From assembly GCA_963377175.1 (NCBI GenBank), contig CAUJNA010002857.1:124001-188000 (forward strand): a stretch of 64,000 bases of DNA, written 5' to 3'. The stretch comes from Effrenium voratum (Eukaryota > Sar > Dinophyceae > Suessiales > Symbiodiniaceae). This document shows positions 45,908-57,775 of the stretch, in pieces; position 1 is the stretch's first letter, and every line of letters starts with the position of its first letter. Both the position numbers and the translations under genes were made by a program. The notes beneath the pieces were generated by a model. That model was not told where the DNA came from and searched no databases. It worked only from the letters and a program-made list of their open reading frames with translations.

Positions 45908-47999
45908 AAGGACTACGACCTGCAGAACATGTCGGGCCTGCTCGCCTTCCTGCGCGATGCCAACGTCCGCCTGGTGCGTCCTCAATTCCTTCGGGAGTTG
46001 CACCAGGCCGGGCGCGCCTGGCCCCGGCGCCAAGAGGCGGAGACGGCGCGGACGGCCAGCGGAGAGACAGCGCTGCTGAGCCACGATGAGTTGGAGCAGA
46101 AGGCCAAGCAAGGCTGTCAGGCCTTCAGCATCCTGTCCTTTTCCCACTGCTGGGAGGCCAAGGCCCGGCTGTCGCGTCGCGTGCTTCGAATGGGTTTTTC
46201 AAGCCAACCAGCTGCAAATGTGTCGTTTTGTTCTCTGTGGCCAGAGGGAAAGTAAGCAGGAGCACCCGGACCCGCTGGGCTATCAGCTCGCGATGCTGGT
46301 GGAGGCGCTGCAGGCCTTTCCCGCCGAGGTCACCCGCCGGCTGAATTCTCAGACCGGCCCCAAGCTGAGCCTCAACTGGGACGCCGCGGTGTTCATCGAT
46401 TATATGTCTCTGTACCAGTTCCAGAGGAGTGAGGCGGAGGACTCCGATCCTAGTGTGAGAGTGCAGGCAGGAGAATCAACATCCAACCGCCCAGCACCCT
46501 CGAATTACGTTGGCTTCACGGAGCTGACGCCCCTCAAGGTCTTTCAGCGATGAATGCCGCGTAATCCATGTAGCATGTGCAATCTATATGTTGAGCCTTT
46601 AAACCGAGGAGAGCTGAGCAAACACATTGGAACGGGTGCCAAACCTACAGCCAGGCGCTGTCCAAACAAGGGAAAGTCGACATAATTGGAAATTGCTTGT
46701 CCACTGTGTTCTAGTCTGGGATCTGGTGGTTCTTGTTGAATACCCTTAGGTTGACATGGAGAGGTCGGGGGCGGGGGGGGGAAGCTCAGTGAGCAGAGGC
46801 GAGTTGGGCTTTACATGACGCCAGGTGTGCAGGCCGAGGGTAGCAGGCAAACCTCAACCGGCTTTGATGGTTTCAGGTCGCTGCTGAGACCTGTCTAAGT
46901 CTCAGCCGTTCCTTTTCAAATTAGTTGGTGATGTCATACAAACTCTGAAAAAACCCGCAGCCAGACAAAGGAAAAGAGGCGAACATCATGTTGAAATAGT
47001 TTTATTATTTTAAATAGTTTTATTATTTTATTGTTAGCATTAGTATTAGTATTCATTATTATTATTAACTATTACTATTACTACTGCTATTACTATTATT
47101 CTTATTATTCTTATCATTATTGTATCACTTCTCCAGTTATTTTTCTTGTCATTCCTGTCTCTTGGGCATTATGTTGGGGCAGGAATGATAGAGACAATCA
47201 AAGACAGAGACATGAGTGCCCGCTGGCAGCTCTTTCCAGCAGTTACATGATATCCTCTTCCTTCATCTCGACTCCGTTCCTTTCCAAGTTCTTTCCCAAC
47301 GAATGACATTAGCTCCCCATGTGTTTGTGTTCATGCTTCAAGACATTCGTCACCCGCGTCACATGCCGCGCTGTTTCTGGAGGAGCCGTACTTCCAGGCG
47401 GCCATGCGGGGGATGCACACGCTGTACTGCCATGATTCAACGTACACCCTCCGCCTGGAGGATCTGACGCCCACGGAGTGGGCGCCGCCAAGAGAGGCGG
47501 TCAGTCTGTACAGCGCCAAGGACCGCGGCGTGTGCAGCGTCCCCCTGGCCAAGCTCCATGCTCCGCCCGCCCACCAACGTGGACAGTGCCCTGCCACCTG
47601 CAGTGACTGGCCACTTCACGCCAACAACACCCCGTACAACGAGCGGGGGTGGTGCGCTGCCGAACAGCAGTGGTCCCTTTCCAGGGCCAATCCCTGGCGC
47701 AGCATGCGCCTCCCCCTGGGCACGCCGGAGATCTGCGAGGCCCCGCTGACCCCGGAGGCCTTCGCTGACGCCGTGCAGGCGGGGGGCCTGAAGTTCACCC
47801 ACCGCGGTGACGCGGAGCCGGTGCTGCGGCTGCAGCGCCACGTCTTCGAGACGAAAACCGCGGTGACCACAAGCCTGAACTTCAGCCACCTGGGTCCGGA
47901 CGGGGTGCGGGCGGCCGCAGACTGCCTGCCCCGCTGCAGGCGGCTGACGGTGCTGAAGCTCATCAAGAGCAGCGTGGGGGATGAGGGAGCCCAGGCCGC
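45908..47999 (+). CDS. Multi-exon host gene, conserved unknown protein ending in an LRR
   Basis: I infer three exon blocks. Block A, about 45908-46162: KDYDLQNMSGLLAFLRDANV through SFSHCWEAK. Block B, about 46260-46440: HPDPLGYQLAMLVEALQAFP through AAVFIDYMSLYQFQR. Block C, about 47377-47999: EEPYFQAAMRGMHTLYCHDS, RLEDLTPTEW, YNERGWCAAEQQWS, LKFTHRGDAEPVLRLQRHVF and a final LRR, LTVLKLIKSSVGDEGAQA. The motif order CWE / HPDP-GYQL / FIDYMSLYQ / RGWC-AE-QWS resembles a large family of uncharacterised dinoflagellate proteins as I remember it. FTELTPLKVFQ at 46509-46541 may belong to it as well. Exact splice sites, start and expression are not certain; two intron frames carry stops. Function unknown. 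Confidence 0.55.
46554..47370. other. Probable intron with microsatellite
   Basis: No coding signal. It holds an AT-rich TTA/TTATTA microsatellite at about 46998-47128. It lies between the second and third exon blocks of the host gene. Confidence 0.45.
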
Positions 48000-48618
48000 G
48001 AGCAGAGACCGGGGGAGGGAAGGGCTGGGTGGCCCAAAGCTGTGCTTCCGGTGGGCAAATCTCCATGGAGCCCTTAGCTTCAAGACCCCTGCCCCTCTTT
48101 AAAATCATTGTCAAACCCTCAGAAGGTAGACTAGCTGTTCCATAGTAAGAAGATCGCCTCTTTAGGCCCTGCAAAAGGTTCTGTCATGAGTAACCTCGTC
48201 AAGGTGGGCAAGGTCAAGGAGAAACCTATTTGAGGGTCCCCTGATAAATCAGGACCTCTCCGCTCCTTTTCTTTTGTGAATCCTTGTTCGGCCAATAGGT
48301 TTGAAAAACAAACTTGTGTCTTACTTGTCAGGGCTGGAGGTTGGGGTTGCCTCGTTGAGGAGACTAGCCTTAACCTTGATGTGGTTAGGAATTGTATCCC
48401 TGGCAACTATGAACAGAACTCAAGTATGAGCACGCTTTGACAAACACATTGGCGCTAGCTTCAGGAATCAACAATTGTGCTTGCTAGGTTTTCGACTTGT
48501 GGTCCGGCGGAAAGCGACATCTTCAACTAGGAGAGTGAGTGGCGGGAGGGGTGCCCGGGGCCACGGTTGGCCAGGTGGCCCGAGGCCACGGCCTGTTTTA
48601 GGCACGGGGAGAGCGCGG

Positions 48619-48708
48619 CAGGTCTTGGCCCGTGGCCTGGAGACTTGCAGTCCCCTGGAGCTGCTGTGGCTCTTCGAGAACAGCATCGGCGACACTGGCT
48701 GCAAGGCT
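48619..48708 (+). CDS. LRR cassette (single repeat, exon-like)
   Basis: Thirty codons QVLARGLETC... with the core LELLWLFENSIGDTGCKA. Preceded by GCGGCAG as possible acceptor. Same strand as the host gene ending near 48.0 kb, so it could be a further exon of it or an independent relic. Confidence 0.5.
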
Positions 48709-48879
48709 GGCAGGGCATCGACAGGATTTGCAGGCTTGACCTGCCTGGCTACCCTCGCTTGGGAAGTCACGTTTTGGCATATTGGTGCTTGAGTTAATTT
48801 AGATGGCTCCTCGTTGCGGAGTGGTGAACTTTGTAAGCTGCACAGTAATAGCATTCTGTTTGCTTTGAGGCAGCTGTCA

Positions 48880-50529
48880 CATGGCCCATATGTTTTCCAC
48901 GCTCCCGGAGAGGGTGCAAATCCAGCAATTATTCATACAGTTAGCAAATCACGCTTGCCAGGCACAATGCTGCATTGTTTTTGTGCAAATTTGCGAAGGT
49001 GGTGTTTGAGCTTTTGCTCAAAGCTCCCCAAGCAGAGCTTCAAAGGTTTCAGATTTTCCCTGCAACAGGGCGTGGGGAAGTGGAACATCCCTGCCTGCTT
49101 TTGACAGGAAGTGGCTGGAGGTTTAGGTCATGGATGACAGGCGTTTCAGCGGCTGAGTTGGAAGATATCTATTTCTTTTTATGATCCCTTCCATAATGGC
49201 CAGTGTCAGATTACTCCCGCCATAACTTACTGGATTCAGCCATATCATGAGCAGAGTCTTCAAACAATTGCTTTTTTTGCGCTGGCTGCAGAGTCGGTTC
49301 AAAAGGCTGGCGCCAGGATGCTCCAAAGCCTTGAGATGAACAGGGACAGGAATTCACATGTTCTTCCGATGATGGTTCCTTGGAAATCAGACGCGTAAAA
49401 GCGATGATGTCTTGCTGTATGTCCGAAAGTTAGATAGAGCTTGGGGATATGTTGAAGCATTCTTCGAGAATTATGCCGGATAAGCGCATGAGCGCCCCCA
49501 AGATATGGTTTTTGCCCCAGTCGCCCCTGAGCATCATTCCGCGACCATGGCAAAAATTGCCATTCCAAATTCCGGGAATGGGTTTCCCATTGCAGGAACA
49601 AAAGCTTGCTCGCCTTTCTTCACTTGAAAGATGCCCGAATAGAGTTGCTTTGCAAGCCGTCACTTCTTCCAAATGGTGCTCGAAATCGTGACGTTCCTTT
49701 GCCAGCCTCATGTGCCTGATTGATTGAGACTGAAACCTGCACCACATCTTTTGGCTTTTTCTCTTTTCCCGGGCTGCCAGAGAGGTTTTCAGCCAGCAGA
49801 CAACTTATCAGGCACAGCGCCGACAGGCTTCTGTCCAATCTTGAAGGTGGTGTTTCAGCTCTCGAGCTCTCGAGGCTTTTTTGTCCCAAGTGGAGCTTCG
49901 AAGCTTTCGGAGGCTCCCTGCGGGGAATTTGGGCGGAGTGCGCCGCCCGTCCGAAGTCCGTGGCACCGCCGCCCGGGTCGCTGGGCAGGCGCTGGCCGCC
50001 GCCCTCGCCGGGCACCGCGGGCTCCGGGACCTGAGCCTCGAAGCCAACGGCTTCGGGGACGCCGGGGCCGAGGCGGGGGGAGTCGGACCCCAGGGCCAGG
50101 GCCGGGGGCCGGGGTCGGAGGCGCACGAGAGAGTTGCCCCCCCGTGGCTCTGGGTGTGGGCTCCAGGTGGCAGCGTGGCTTGACGGTAATGAATAGGTTT
50201 GACAGAAGAGCCAACTATGGGGATGGTCAAATGTTCTGTTTCTCAGCTGGCTTGCAATTGCGTCTGCCAAGCCTGTGTTGCTATTTATGGTGATGGCGTG
50301 GGTCTTGCTGTGTTTGTTCTCTTGGTTGTGGGTCGAGTTGAGGTAGCGAAACATCTGCAAGAGGTATGCAGGAGCCCTTGGCTTCGAGGTTAGTCCCAAT
50401 CAATTGCCTTCTCCTGGAACACTTCTGACGTGAACACAATAATTCGCCATCTCAAGTATCTGAACGAATTAGATTTGGCCTCCCACCACCCCCAACCCGA
50501 CATCACCAAACATGCTGAGTGACTTCTTT
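48880..50529. repeat. Host dispersed repeat unit with LRR cassette (copy 2), left part
   Basis: Diverged copy of the unit at 1-1710. It holds GGGTGCAAATCCAG at 48909-48925 (an uninterrupted version of the transposon target), the GCTTTTGCTCAAAGCTC block, the LRR cassette at 49986 and the ATAATTCGCCATCTCAAGTA block at 50438. The LTR retrotransposon is inserted at its right end. Confidence 0.6.
49986..50075 (+). CDS. LRR cassette (single repeat, exon-like)
   Basis: Thirty codons QALAAALAGH... with the core LRDLSLEANGFGDAGAEA. GGGCAG precedes it as a possible acceptor. It is nearly the same as the cassette at 63515. Confidence 0.5.
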
Positions 50530-50534
50530 GCTTT

Positions 50535-50631
50535 TGTTAGAGCTCGGCGCCCTGTTTCCTTTGGGCAATAAAAGGGTCTGCAGTATTCGCATCCCTCATG
50601 CATGTTCAAACGCAAAAGCGGGGCTCATGCA
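50535..50631 (-). repeat. LTR (3' LTR relative to the element)
   Basis: 97 bases, TG...CA, matching 55756-55844 apart from a few substitutions and an 8-base length difference near its right end. Unusually short for an LTR. Confidence 0.85.
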
Positions 50632-50679
50632 CCCCCCTTCGGCAGTCTGCCGAATCGGATTCGCGCTCAGCGTCCCAGC

Positions 50680-51431
50680 TCAAGACCCCCTCGTTCCGCG
50701 TCTCCTTTTTTGAAGACGTAGTCTGTCCATTCCCTCAGGCGATAGTCTCCACCAACCACGAGGCCTGGTCCTCATGACTGTGATGCGCTCCGGGCCGATC
50801 CCCATGCCAGGCATCCTTCCTTTCCGCGGGTCAAACTCCGAGACCCTCCTCCGGCAATGCGCCTTGATGCAACACTCCTTCTCAATCCAGCGGTCCTCGG
50901 TCCCCACTGGCGCCTTCCTGATCCCCGGGAAGACCCTCTTCACCTCCTCCCACAGCTTTGCCTCCGAATCCAAGGCAACCTTCCACTCCGGCCCCGAGCC
51001 GCCCGAGCCCTGATCTTGAGTGGCCTTGTCCGCCATGACCCGCCGGGATCCTGCAACAGCGTCACCGCCGCCGCATTGTCCTGCATCACCAACTTCAGTG
51101 CTTCGAGCTGGTCTCGACCTTCCACATCGATCCCAGCCTTATCCCACACCGACGCGACTTTCCTGTCCTCCAGATCGGCGATGATCTCCGCCCACGCCTC
51201 TCCCACCATTGCCGCCAGCAGCTCTGCCTCTGCCGTCAACCTCGCCACAAACGGCTGCCTCCTCGTCCAGTGGATCGGACACCCACCGTAGCTCACGACC
51301 ACGCCCTGCTGGGACCGGCCGCCATCCGGCCCAAAGCCTGCGTCCGCGTAGACCTCCACCCCGCTCATGCAGGAACTCCCCGTTTTCTCCATGCATGCCC
51401 CTTCGCAGCGCCCCCGAACTCCAGCTTGCAC
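50680..51431 (-). pseudogene. Copia RNase H and polyprotein C-terminus
   Basis: On the minus strand VYADAGFGPDGGRSQQGVV begins the RNase H fold (first catalytic Asp in YADA). Later AEAELLAAMVGEAWAE supplies the conserved Glu in the Copia pattern TAEAEL. The continuation DSEAKLWEEVKRVFPGIRK and onward is in another frame (50680-51036), so a frameshift near 51000 is likely. This is the end of the pol polyprotein. Confidence 0.75.
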
Positions 51432-51513
51432 CCCACCGTCCTCTTGAGGAGCAGGTAGATCCCCATCGCGAAGGCTCGCTTTGGCTGACGCGGTATCAGC
51501 TGACTGATGCGGT

Positions 51514-52223
51514 TCACCCCATAGCAGATGTCAGGCCTTGTCCGAATGTCTGCGCCAGCCGAACCATCTCCGCATCCTGCTCCTCGTCTTCCCCATCCTT
51601 CTCGATCTCCTTAGGCGCCAGGATGGTCTTCTCCTTCACCTCCCCCTCGTACCTGTTGAGGATGTTGTTGATGTGGTCCTCCTGCCCCACCAACAGACTT
51701 GCTCCTCCGCTGGGGTCTCTCATCACCTCCACCCCGCAGAACTTCACCGGCTTGTCCGCGTTGACCCACTCCAGGTCCGTCGCCTCCCACTCCTTCTTGA
51801 TGTGCTGCGCCATCGCCTCCACGATGTTTGTCTCCCCCACGATCATCATGTCATCCACGTAGCAGCAGATAAACCCCACCGTGGCGCTTCCGAGCCTTAT
51901 CTTCCAGAGGTTCTCGTCCGCAAACGCCTGGCGCAACACCAACTCCTTCCCGCCTCCGAGGTCCACCTGAGGGTGTCGTCTTGATGGGCCCCCCAGTCCG
52001 CCGGCGATGCCCGCAACCCACACAAGGCCTTGGTCACCTCCCACATGACTCCCGGGTTCACCACCTTTGCGTCCAGGAGGATCTTCGGCGGTCTCACCAC
52101 CACCCGATGGCTAGCATTCAGGAACGCCGTGCGGATGTCCAAGCTTCCCACGGCCCATTTCATTGCCGCCGCCTTCCGCAACAGCGCCCCGCCTCCACTC
52201 CGGACGTGTACGCCTCCCGTCAC
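51514..52223 (-). pseudogene. Copia reverse transcriptase, frameshifted
   Basis: Upstream part (51897-52223): VGSLDIRTAFLNA, the Copia motif with the first catalytic Asp, then ALCGLRASPADW. Downstream part (51514-52044), in another frame: ICCYVDDMMIVGE with the YVDD active site. The two lie in different frames, joined near 51960-52000, so the gene is broken there. It copies the RNA of the retrotransposon when intact. Confidence 0.85.
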
Positions 52224-52781
52224 CTGCTTTCAGCTCTCCTTCCCTTTCCCACCTATCTACTTCCTCTTCTCTCACCTCCCGGATGGCCATCTGTTCCAGG
52301 AGGGCTCCAACTTCCTTCTTTATCGTCGGCACCCACATCTCCATTTCCCTCCTCACCTGATGATCTTTGTCTGCAGGAACATCTCCTCCTCAGCCACTGT
52401 CCCAACGCCTTGAGTCCCACCCTCATGCGTTCTCCTCTGGTGACCTCCACCATCTAGGAAGTCATGGGCGTCCAATCCCCTGTGCCCAGCTCCAGGCACC
52501 GATCCTTCTCCTGTGCCCAGATCACCTGCCTCCTCTCCAACTTCTCAATCCATTGTCCAGGGATATTTCTATCCCCTCTTCGGTCTCCTCTATCTTCTTC
52601 ACCTTTGGCACCTCCTCTTCTCCTCCTTTCTCCTCATCTTCTCCTCCATTCTCCTCCTTCTGCTTTCCTTCCACTCTTCTCCTTCTGGTCCACAGCTCCC
52701 CGGCCACCGGGACGTCCACCTTCAGGTCTCTAGGCTCCGGCACCACTTGCGACACCGTGTAGATGCTGCCCTTCTGATCCA

Positions 52782-52970
52782 TCACCCTGGGCTCCCATCT
52801 CCCGCATAATCATCCTGTTGCGAACTTCTACCGGCAACGCAGCTCCATGCCAGAGGTTTGGATTGCAACAGTGCCCTTGCCTTCCTCTTCACCCACCCGA
52901 CTGCCGCCTCTGCTCTGCCGTTGGCCTGCGGCTCATCAGGACTTGACAGCGTCCATACAAAAGCAAACAA
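52782..52970 (-). pseudogene. Copia integrase fragment
   Basis: SPDEPQANGRAEAAVGWVKR is the region of the integrase catalytic Glu (NGRAE) of Copia-type elements. The N-terminal zinc domain and the first two catalytic acids are not found upstream, where non-coding sequence begins, so only this fragment remains. Confidence 0.75.
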
Positions 52971-53960
52971 GGCACAGCACTATAACCCCTATGTCATCCA
53001 AAGGCCATGCATAGGTCCATTTTGGGAAGCGATGCAGGAAACGATCTCGGCAAGCTGATTCCGACGAAAAATGAACGGGATGCTTGCAACAAATCAACAC
53101 AGGCTATGGAGAAGGCGGGCGACCCCTAAGTCCTAAGACCTTTGGGATAGGCGGTTTTTCCCGGCCCCCTTCCCCTTCCTCCGAGGTCCATGAATGCGTC
53201 ATTTGAGTCAGCACATGTAAGTGTGTATATATATATAAAAATCTATATATGCTCGGTTGCTTTCTGCTCCCCTGCTAAAAGTTCAACTTTTAGTGATGTA
53301 GTGGAAAACCCATTAGTTGGCAAAAAGTTAAAGTCCTAACAGCCAAGCAAAATGCACCAAAGTATTTGCGTGTGTGTGTATAAAGGTTTGCTTATATCCA
53401 ACTGTTTGCCCATTGAACTCCCGCACAAACCAAGGGCACAAATGCTAACACGTCGGCCCGCGCTGGCAGCAGCGTCGCTTTTGAAATCGGCTGCCAACTC
53501 ACTCAAAGGAAGCACAGGACATTCAAAGCCTGTGCAAGAGAAAGGGTATAAAAACAACATTTGTAAAATCCAATCCCAAGCCAAACAGGTAGAAACCAAA
53601 ACAAAGGCAGCCAAACATCAAGCCAAGCTGTGCAAGACAACAACTACATAGCCAAACTCAAAACGGGGTGTCTAACTGCCGTGCACTTTGGCGCCGGCAT
53701 CTGGGGGTGGGGGGTGGGGTGGGGGCGGCAGAAACCGCGGATCGGAGATCTGATGAAACAAACAAAACGAAGGGAAATGAAGTAGGAGTTGCTTGCAATC
53801 AAGCGAGATCCCTACCGCTTGTGTAGGAGAAGAACCCCTTCTTTACACCGACGGGCAAACCTGGTTGCGGGTTCATTCTTTTGGCGAATGGGGTTTCTCC
53901 ATGAGAAACACACAACAACATCTGCACCACACAATGTTGAGCATGGAAATTTATTTACCC
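52971..53960. other. Non-coding block inside the retrotransposon
   Basis: About 1 kb without gag or pol similarity, including an AT-rich TATATATATATAAAAATC stretch at 53226-53250 and a G-rich run near 53705. It interrupts the expected protease-integrase region, so it is either an insertion of another element or a replacement after deletion. Boundaries are not clear. Confidence 0.5.
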
Positions 53961-54093
53961 CTGTTTATTAATATGCGGTGCAGCCCGTGACTCACCGCCC
54001 TGCTGCCTCGACGGGCCGATTCCGCCTGGAGGTACTCCGCGAAGCTCTCCACTCCTTCCTGCGTCGGCCTGGTATCAAGATTCAGCTCCGCCC

Positions 54094-55735
54094 TCACCGT
54101 AGACATCCTGTAGCTGCTCTGCTGATCCAGCTTCGACAACGCCGCCGCAAACTTGTCCAGGGCCGACAGTAGCGTCTGGCAGGGCCACTCCCAGCTCCAA
54201 CGCTCTCCTCCGCCAATGCCTCCAGGCCCTCAACTGTTTGGCCACCTCCGAGGCGTTCCCTCCCTTCATATCCAGCAGCGCGTACAAGATTTGCTGCCTC
54301 TCGGATGCCCCTCTCGACTGACACAAGATGTACAGATATGTACAGCCTGTAGATGATGTTCACCATGCTGAGCTGCCTATTCGCCACCAGTCCGGGAGTG
54401 CCTTCAAGACCATGGCCGCCCCCCTCTGCTCCGTGCGCGGCCGTGATCCGCAATCTTTCCAGCGGACTGGCCACCAACCACTCCGCGTAGACCACCTTGG
54501 CGCTGTCGCACACGTCCTCCCACCACATTGCGCTGTAGGTGGAGATGTCCTCCATGTTGTGCTCGATAGTCGCCATCCAGTCGCCAAACGCCAGCGGACT
54601 TCCATCATCCACCAGCTGCGGCAACTCTCGTTCAGCAGCTCCTTCACCTCCACCCTATCCTTCGTCTTGTCGGCACCTTCCTTGATTCCCGCCCCTCCTC
54701 CAGGGCTCTCCTCCTTCCTGCAACCTTTTTTCTCCTCTGGATGCCGACCGCCCCCTGGCCCACGCCGGCTTGTAGCTGATCCCGTCCACCACCCAATCAT
54801 TCTCCGCACAGGGCCACTCCTCGTCCGGAGGAGGCCCTTCCGGTAACCTGGTTCCGCCCGGAGTCCTTTCCAGCTTCTGCCTTTTCCCCGGCGGGGGCGG
54901 TGGTGGTGTCTCCATCTCGGCGGCTTCACCTCCTCTTCTTGCGGCGTGTGAAATTGCTGCGGCGGCTGCTGCTCCAACACCAGGATCTGGTCCGTCAGCA
55001 AGTCCACGTGACGTTCAGCTTGCAGCGCCGTTGACTCCCACAGCTCCGCCATCCGCTTATGTTGTTCCGCCTCACTTTCAATCACCACCTTCTCCAACTC
55101 GAGCTGCTCTACCCTGTTCTTCAGCTCATTCCGTTGCCTCAACGCCTCTGCCAGGTTCATGCTGACCGTCCCGTACTCCTCCACGAACACCCGGTCCAGC
55201 TCCTTCTCCAGGCAATCCTCAGCGTCGAAGCCCGCTCTCCCCGCACCGTCCCCTCGACCTGTCCTGCTTCTGTTCTTTCTCCTCCACCGCCCGCTCCTCT
55301 GGTGTCATGAAGGCTCTGGCTTTCCTCCTCTGCGCTGCTGAGCAGCCCTCAAAGGTGTCCCCGCCACCTCCTCCTCATCACCGAACTCCGGAACCGGCGG
55401 CAAACCCTCTGGTCTTGCTTCCCTCAACCTCATTTCCTCCTGAACTCTCTCGGACCAGAAAAGGTTCACGCCCACCACGGGCCCTCCTCCACCTGTTCAT
55501 CCATCCCTGGCCTCAGCGCCTGCGGCACACCTTCCCTTGCCCTCGACGCCGACCTGGTCCGCGAAACACCACCGGGATCTCTGCCCCGGCCATCTGCCGA
55601 ATGGGCATCCCGGGCTGCTCCACCACCCATCGACCCATCCTTCTCAGGCTCGCCTTCCCCGGCCGGTGCCCGGCTCTCCTCAGCTTCCCTGCCAGGGCTT
55701 ACCCGGCCGGAACGCCGCCTCCTCATCATCTCCAT
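54094..55735 (-). pseudogene. Copia gag region, several frames
   Basis: Gag-like sequence in at least three frames. The upstream segment 55190-54930 is a coiled coil (RNELKNRVEQLELEKVVIES). A proline- and arginine-rich linker follows at 54915-54655 (METPPPPPPGKRQK). The downstream segment 54624-54094 has YSAMWWEDVCDSAKVVYAEW, then VASPLERLRI. This Trp-rich pattern recurs in dinoflagellate Copia elements as I recall. Frame changes show it is decayed. The region 55735-55466 upstream is acidic/arginine-rich and may be the polyprotein start. Confidence 0.65.
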
Positions 55736-55755
55736 GTGCGCGAACGCTCATAACC

Positions 55756-55844
55756 TGTTAGAGCTCGGCGCCCTTTTCCTTCGGGCAATAAAAGGGTTTG
55801 CAGTATTCGCATCCCTCATCCATGTTCAAACGCAGGCTCATGCA
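55756..55844 (-). repeat. LTR (5' LTR relative to the element)
   Basis: 89 bases matching 50535-50631. Immediately inside it, reading the minus strand, is GGTTATGAGCGTTCGCGC, the position of the primer-binding site; I cannot name the tRNA. Confidence 0.85.
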
Positions 55845-55849
55845 GCTTT

Positions 55850-56324
55850 CAACCAAAGGCAAGCGTGTCTCGCGCCCAGGGCTTGCTCCGGTCTTCCAGT
55901 TCCAACGCCCCCAGCAGGGCCGCCCAAGTGACAATCGCCGCCAGTTGTGATAGCAGATATCCGAAGCCACAATTTGTGTAAGTTGTTTTTTGATAATTGG
56001 GAGCTTTGTAGAAGCGCTGTTGCGGAAGTGTGCTGAATCGGCTCCTGAGTATCATTCCTTCTAGCAGTCTTGTTCGCCTCGGTGGGCTTCTTGCATGCTT
56101 ACCAGCAACACGTAGTACGATTGCAAAATTCAATTGGTGCGACGCGCTGCTTCGCTTGAACAATGCCCGAATGGATTTGCATTGCAAGGATGAAATGTTG
56201 TCATGCTTGTCGGCAATAACTTTTGTGCTCACTCTGCTTTCAGGGCCGAAGGCCCCTCTTCTCTTTTTCACTAGCCGTGCCTTGCTGACGGAACTGTTGT
56301 TCACATGGTGCTCGGGTTTGGAGA
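55850..56324. other. Host DNA right of the retrotransposon
   Basis: No gene recognised. Continues the host repeat copy interrupted by the retrotransposon. Confidence 0.4.
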
Positions 56325-56457
56325 GTTCATAGGCGGCCCTCGTTTGCGGTTTGGAAGCACCACACTACCTTTATTCCTTCGCCAGGTTCATGTTTGAATG
56401 AGGCTGAAGCATGTCCCATGTCTTTTGGCTTCACTCTTTTCGCACGCTGCCTGAGGG
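56325..56457. repeat. Start of host repeat unit (copy 3), left of the transposon
   Basis: About 130 bases match 60318-60443 closely (GTTTGCGGTTTGGAAGCACC, GAGGCTGAAGCATG, TCTTTTGGCTTCACTC). The unit resumes at 58260 after the inserted element. Confidence 0.75.
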
Positions 56458-56527
56458 GTTGCAAATGGGTGCGGATTTATTTTTGGATTTTTTTCGTGTT
56501 TTTTTTTTGATTTGTTTCGTTTTTTGT

Positions 56528-57775
56528 CCGGGCCAGTAAAATGTTGTATTTTATAGCATTTTCTCGCGAAATTGACGCCCGTTAACATCCCCAGCATCGT
56601 TTTCAACATCCCCTGCATGTCCGACCAACTTCCCTAGCATCACCAACAAATCGTGGGTAACAAAATCAAAAAAGTAGCTGGCGGGTTGACGGGGTCAAAC
56701 AAATAATGCTTCAAACAGGAGGGCATTTCAATCCCAGCAAACAAAAAACATTAAAAAAAAAACAACTATTAAAAAACGGAGCGGGGAGGTTGGGGGGGGG
56801 GCGGCAGCCCCTCCCATGATGTTGTTTGCAGAAGTGATGATTTGAATAGGGGTGCAATTAAATCTCTGTAGAAAATCTAAAACGTAGCGGGGGGGTTGGG
56901 GGGGGCGGCAGCCCCCCCATGATGCCGGAAGAAGTGATGATTCAAGTAGGTGCAATTATTCAAGAAAGGGTGTGATAGAATTTAAAAGGCAGCGGGAGGG
57001 TTGGCGGGGGTGGCTTCCCTTATGATGTTCGAAGAAATGCACAGACATACATGGATTGCACAGATTACTTAGAATGTCGTATTTTGCAGCATTTTCTCGC
57101 GAAATTGGACGCTCTAAAAAGTGATGATTCAAACAGGGGTGCAATTCAATCTCTGCCGGGCCAGTAAAATGTCGTATTTTACAGCATTTTCTCGCGAAAT
57201 TGACGCATTTTACACTAGCCCGTCAACATCCCCAGCATCGTTTTCAACATCCCCCGCATGTCCGACCAACATCTCTAGCATCACCAACAAATCGTGTGAC
57301 GGGGTCAAAGAAATGATGATTCAAGTAGGAGGGCTTTTCAATCTCTGTAAAAAACCACTAAAAAGTAGCGGGGAGGTTGGGGGGAGCGGCAGCCCCTCCC
57401 ATGATGTTGTTTGCAGAAGTGATGATTTGAATAGGGGTGCAATTAAATCTCTGTAGAAAATCTAAAACGTAGCGGGGGGGTTGGGGGGGGCGGCAGCCCC
57501 CCCATGATGCCGGAAGAAGTGATGATTCAAGTAGGGGTGCGATTATTCAAGAAAGGGTGTGATAGAATTTAAAGGGCAGCGGGAGGGTTGGCGGGGGTGG
57601 CTACCCTTATGATGTTCGAAGAAATGCACAGACATACATGGATTGCACAGATTACTTGGAATGTCGTATTTTGCAGCATTTTCTCGCGAAATTGGACGCT
57701 CTAAAAAGTGATGATTCAAACAGGGGTGCAATTCAATCTCTGCAAGAAATCGGGGGTTCCCCCCCCATGATGTCC
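56528..57775. repeat. 628-bp tandem duplication inside the transposon
   Basis: Two copies begin CCGGGCCAGTAAAATG at 56528 and 57156. Each holds three smaller repeats with the pattern GCGG-G-GGTTGG, then GGCAGCCCCYCCCATGATG, AAGTGATGATT and AGGGGTGCAATT. Non-coding, although some frames are open. Confidence 0.85.

Larger units (their letters stand above)
50535..55844 (-). mobile_element. Copia-type LTR retrotransposon, defective
   Basis: Near-identical short terminal repeats, TGTTAGAGCTCGGCGCCC...GGCTCATGCA, stand at 50535-50631 and 55756-55844 and start TG and end CA. Both flanks carry GCTTT (50530-50534 and 55845-55849), a 5-base target duplication. Coding order on the minus strand is gag, integrase fragment, reverse transcriptase, RNase H, the Copia order. 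The frames are broken in several places, and a ~1-kb non-coding stretch at 52971-53960 replaces the protease/integrase-core region, so it is not autonomous. Confidence 0.88.

Noticed and set aside
47437..48174. A 245-codon minus-strand frame opposite the host gene
   Set aside because: GC-rich antisense of the plus-strand exon, which carries the recognisable family motifs.
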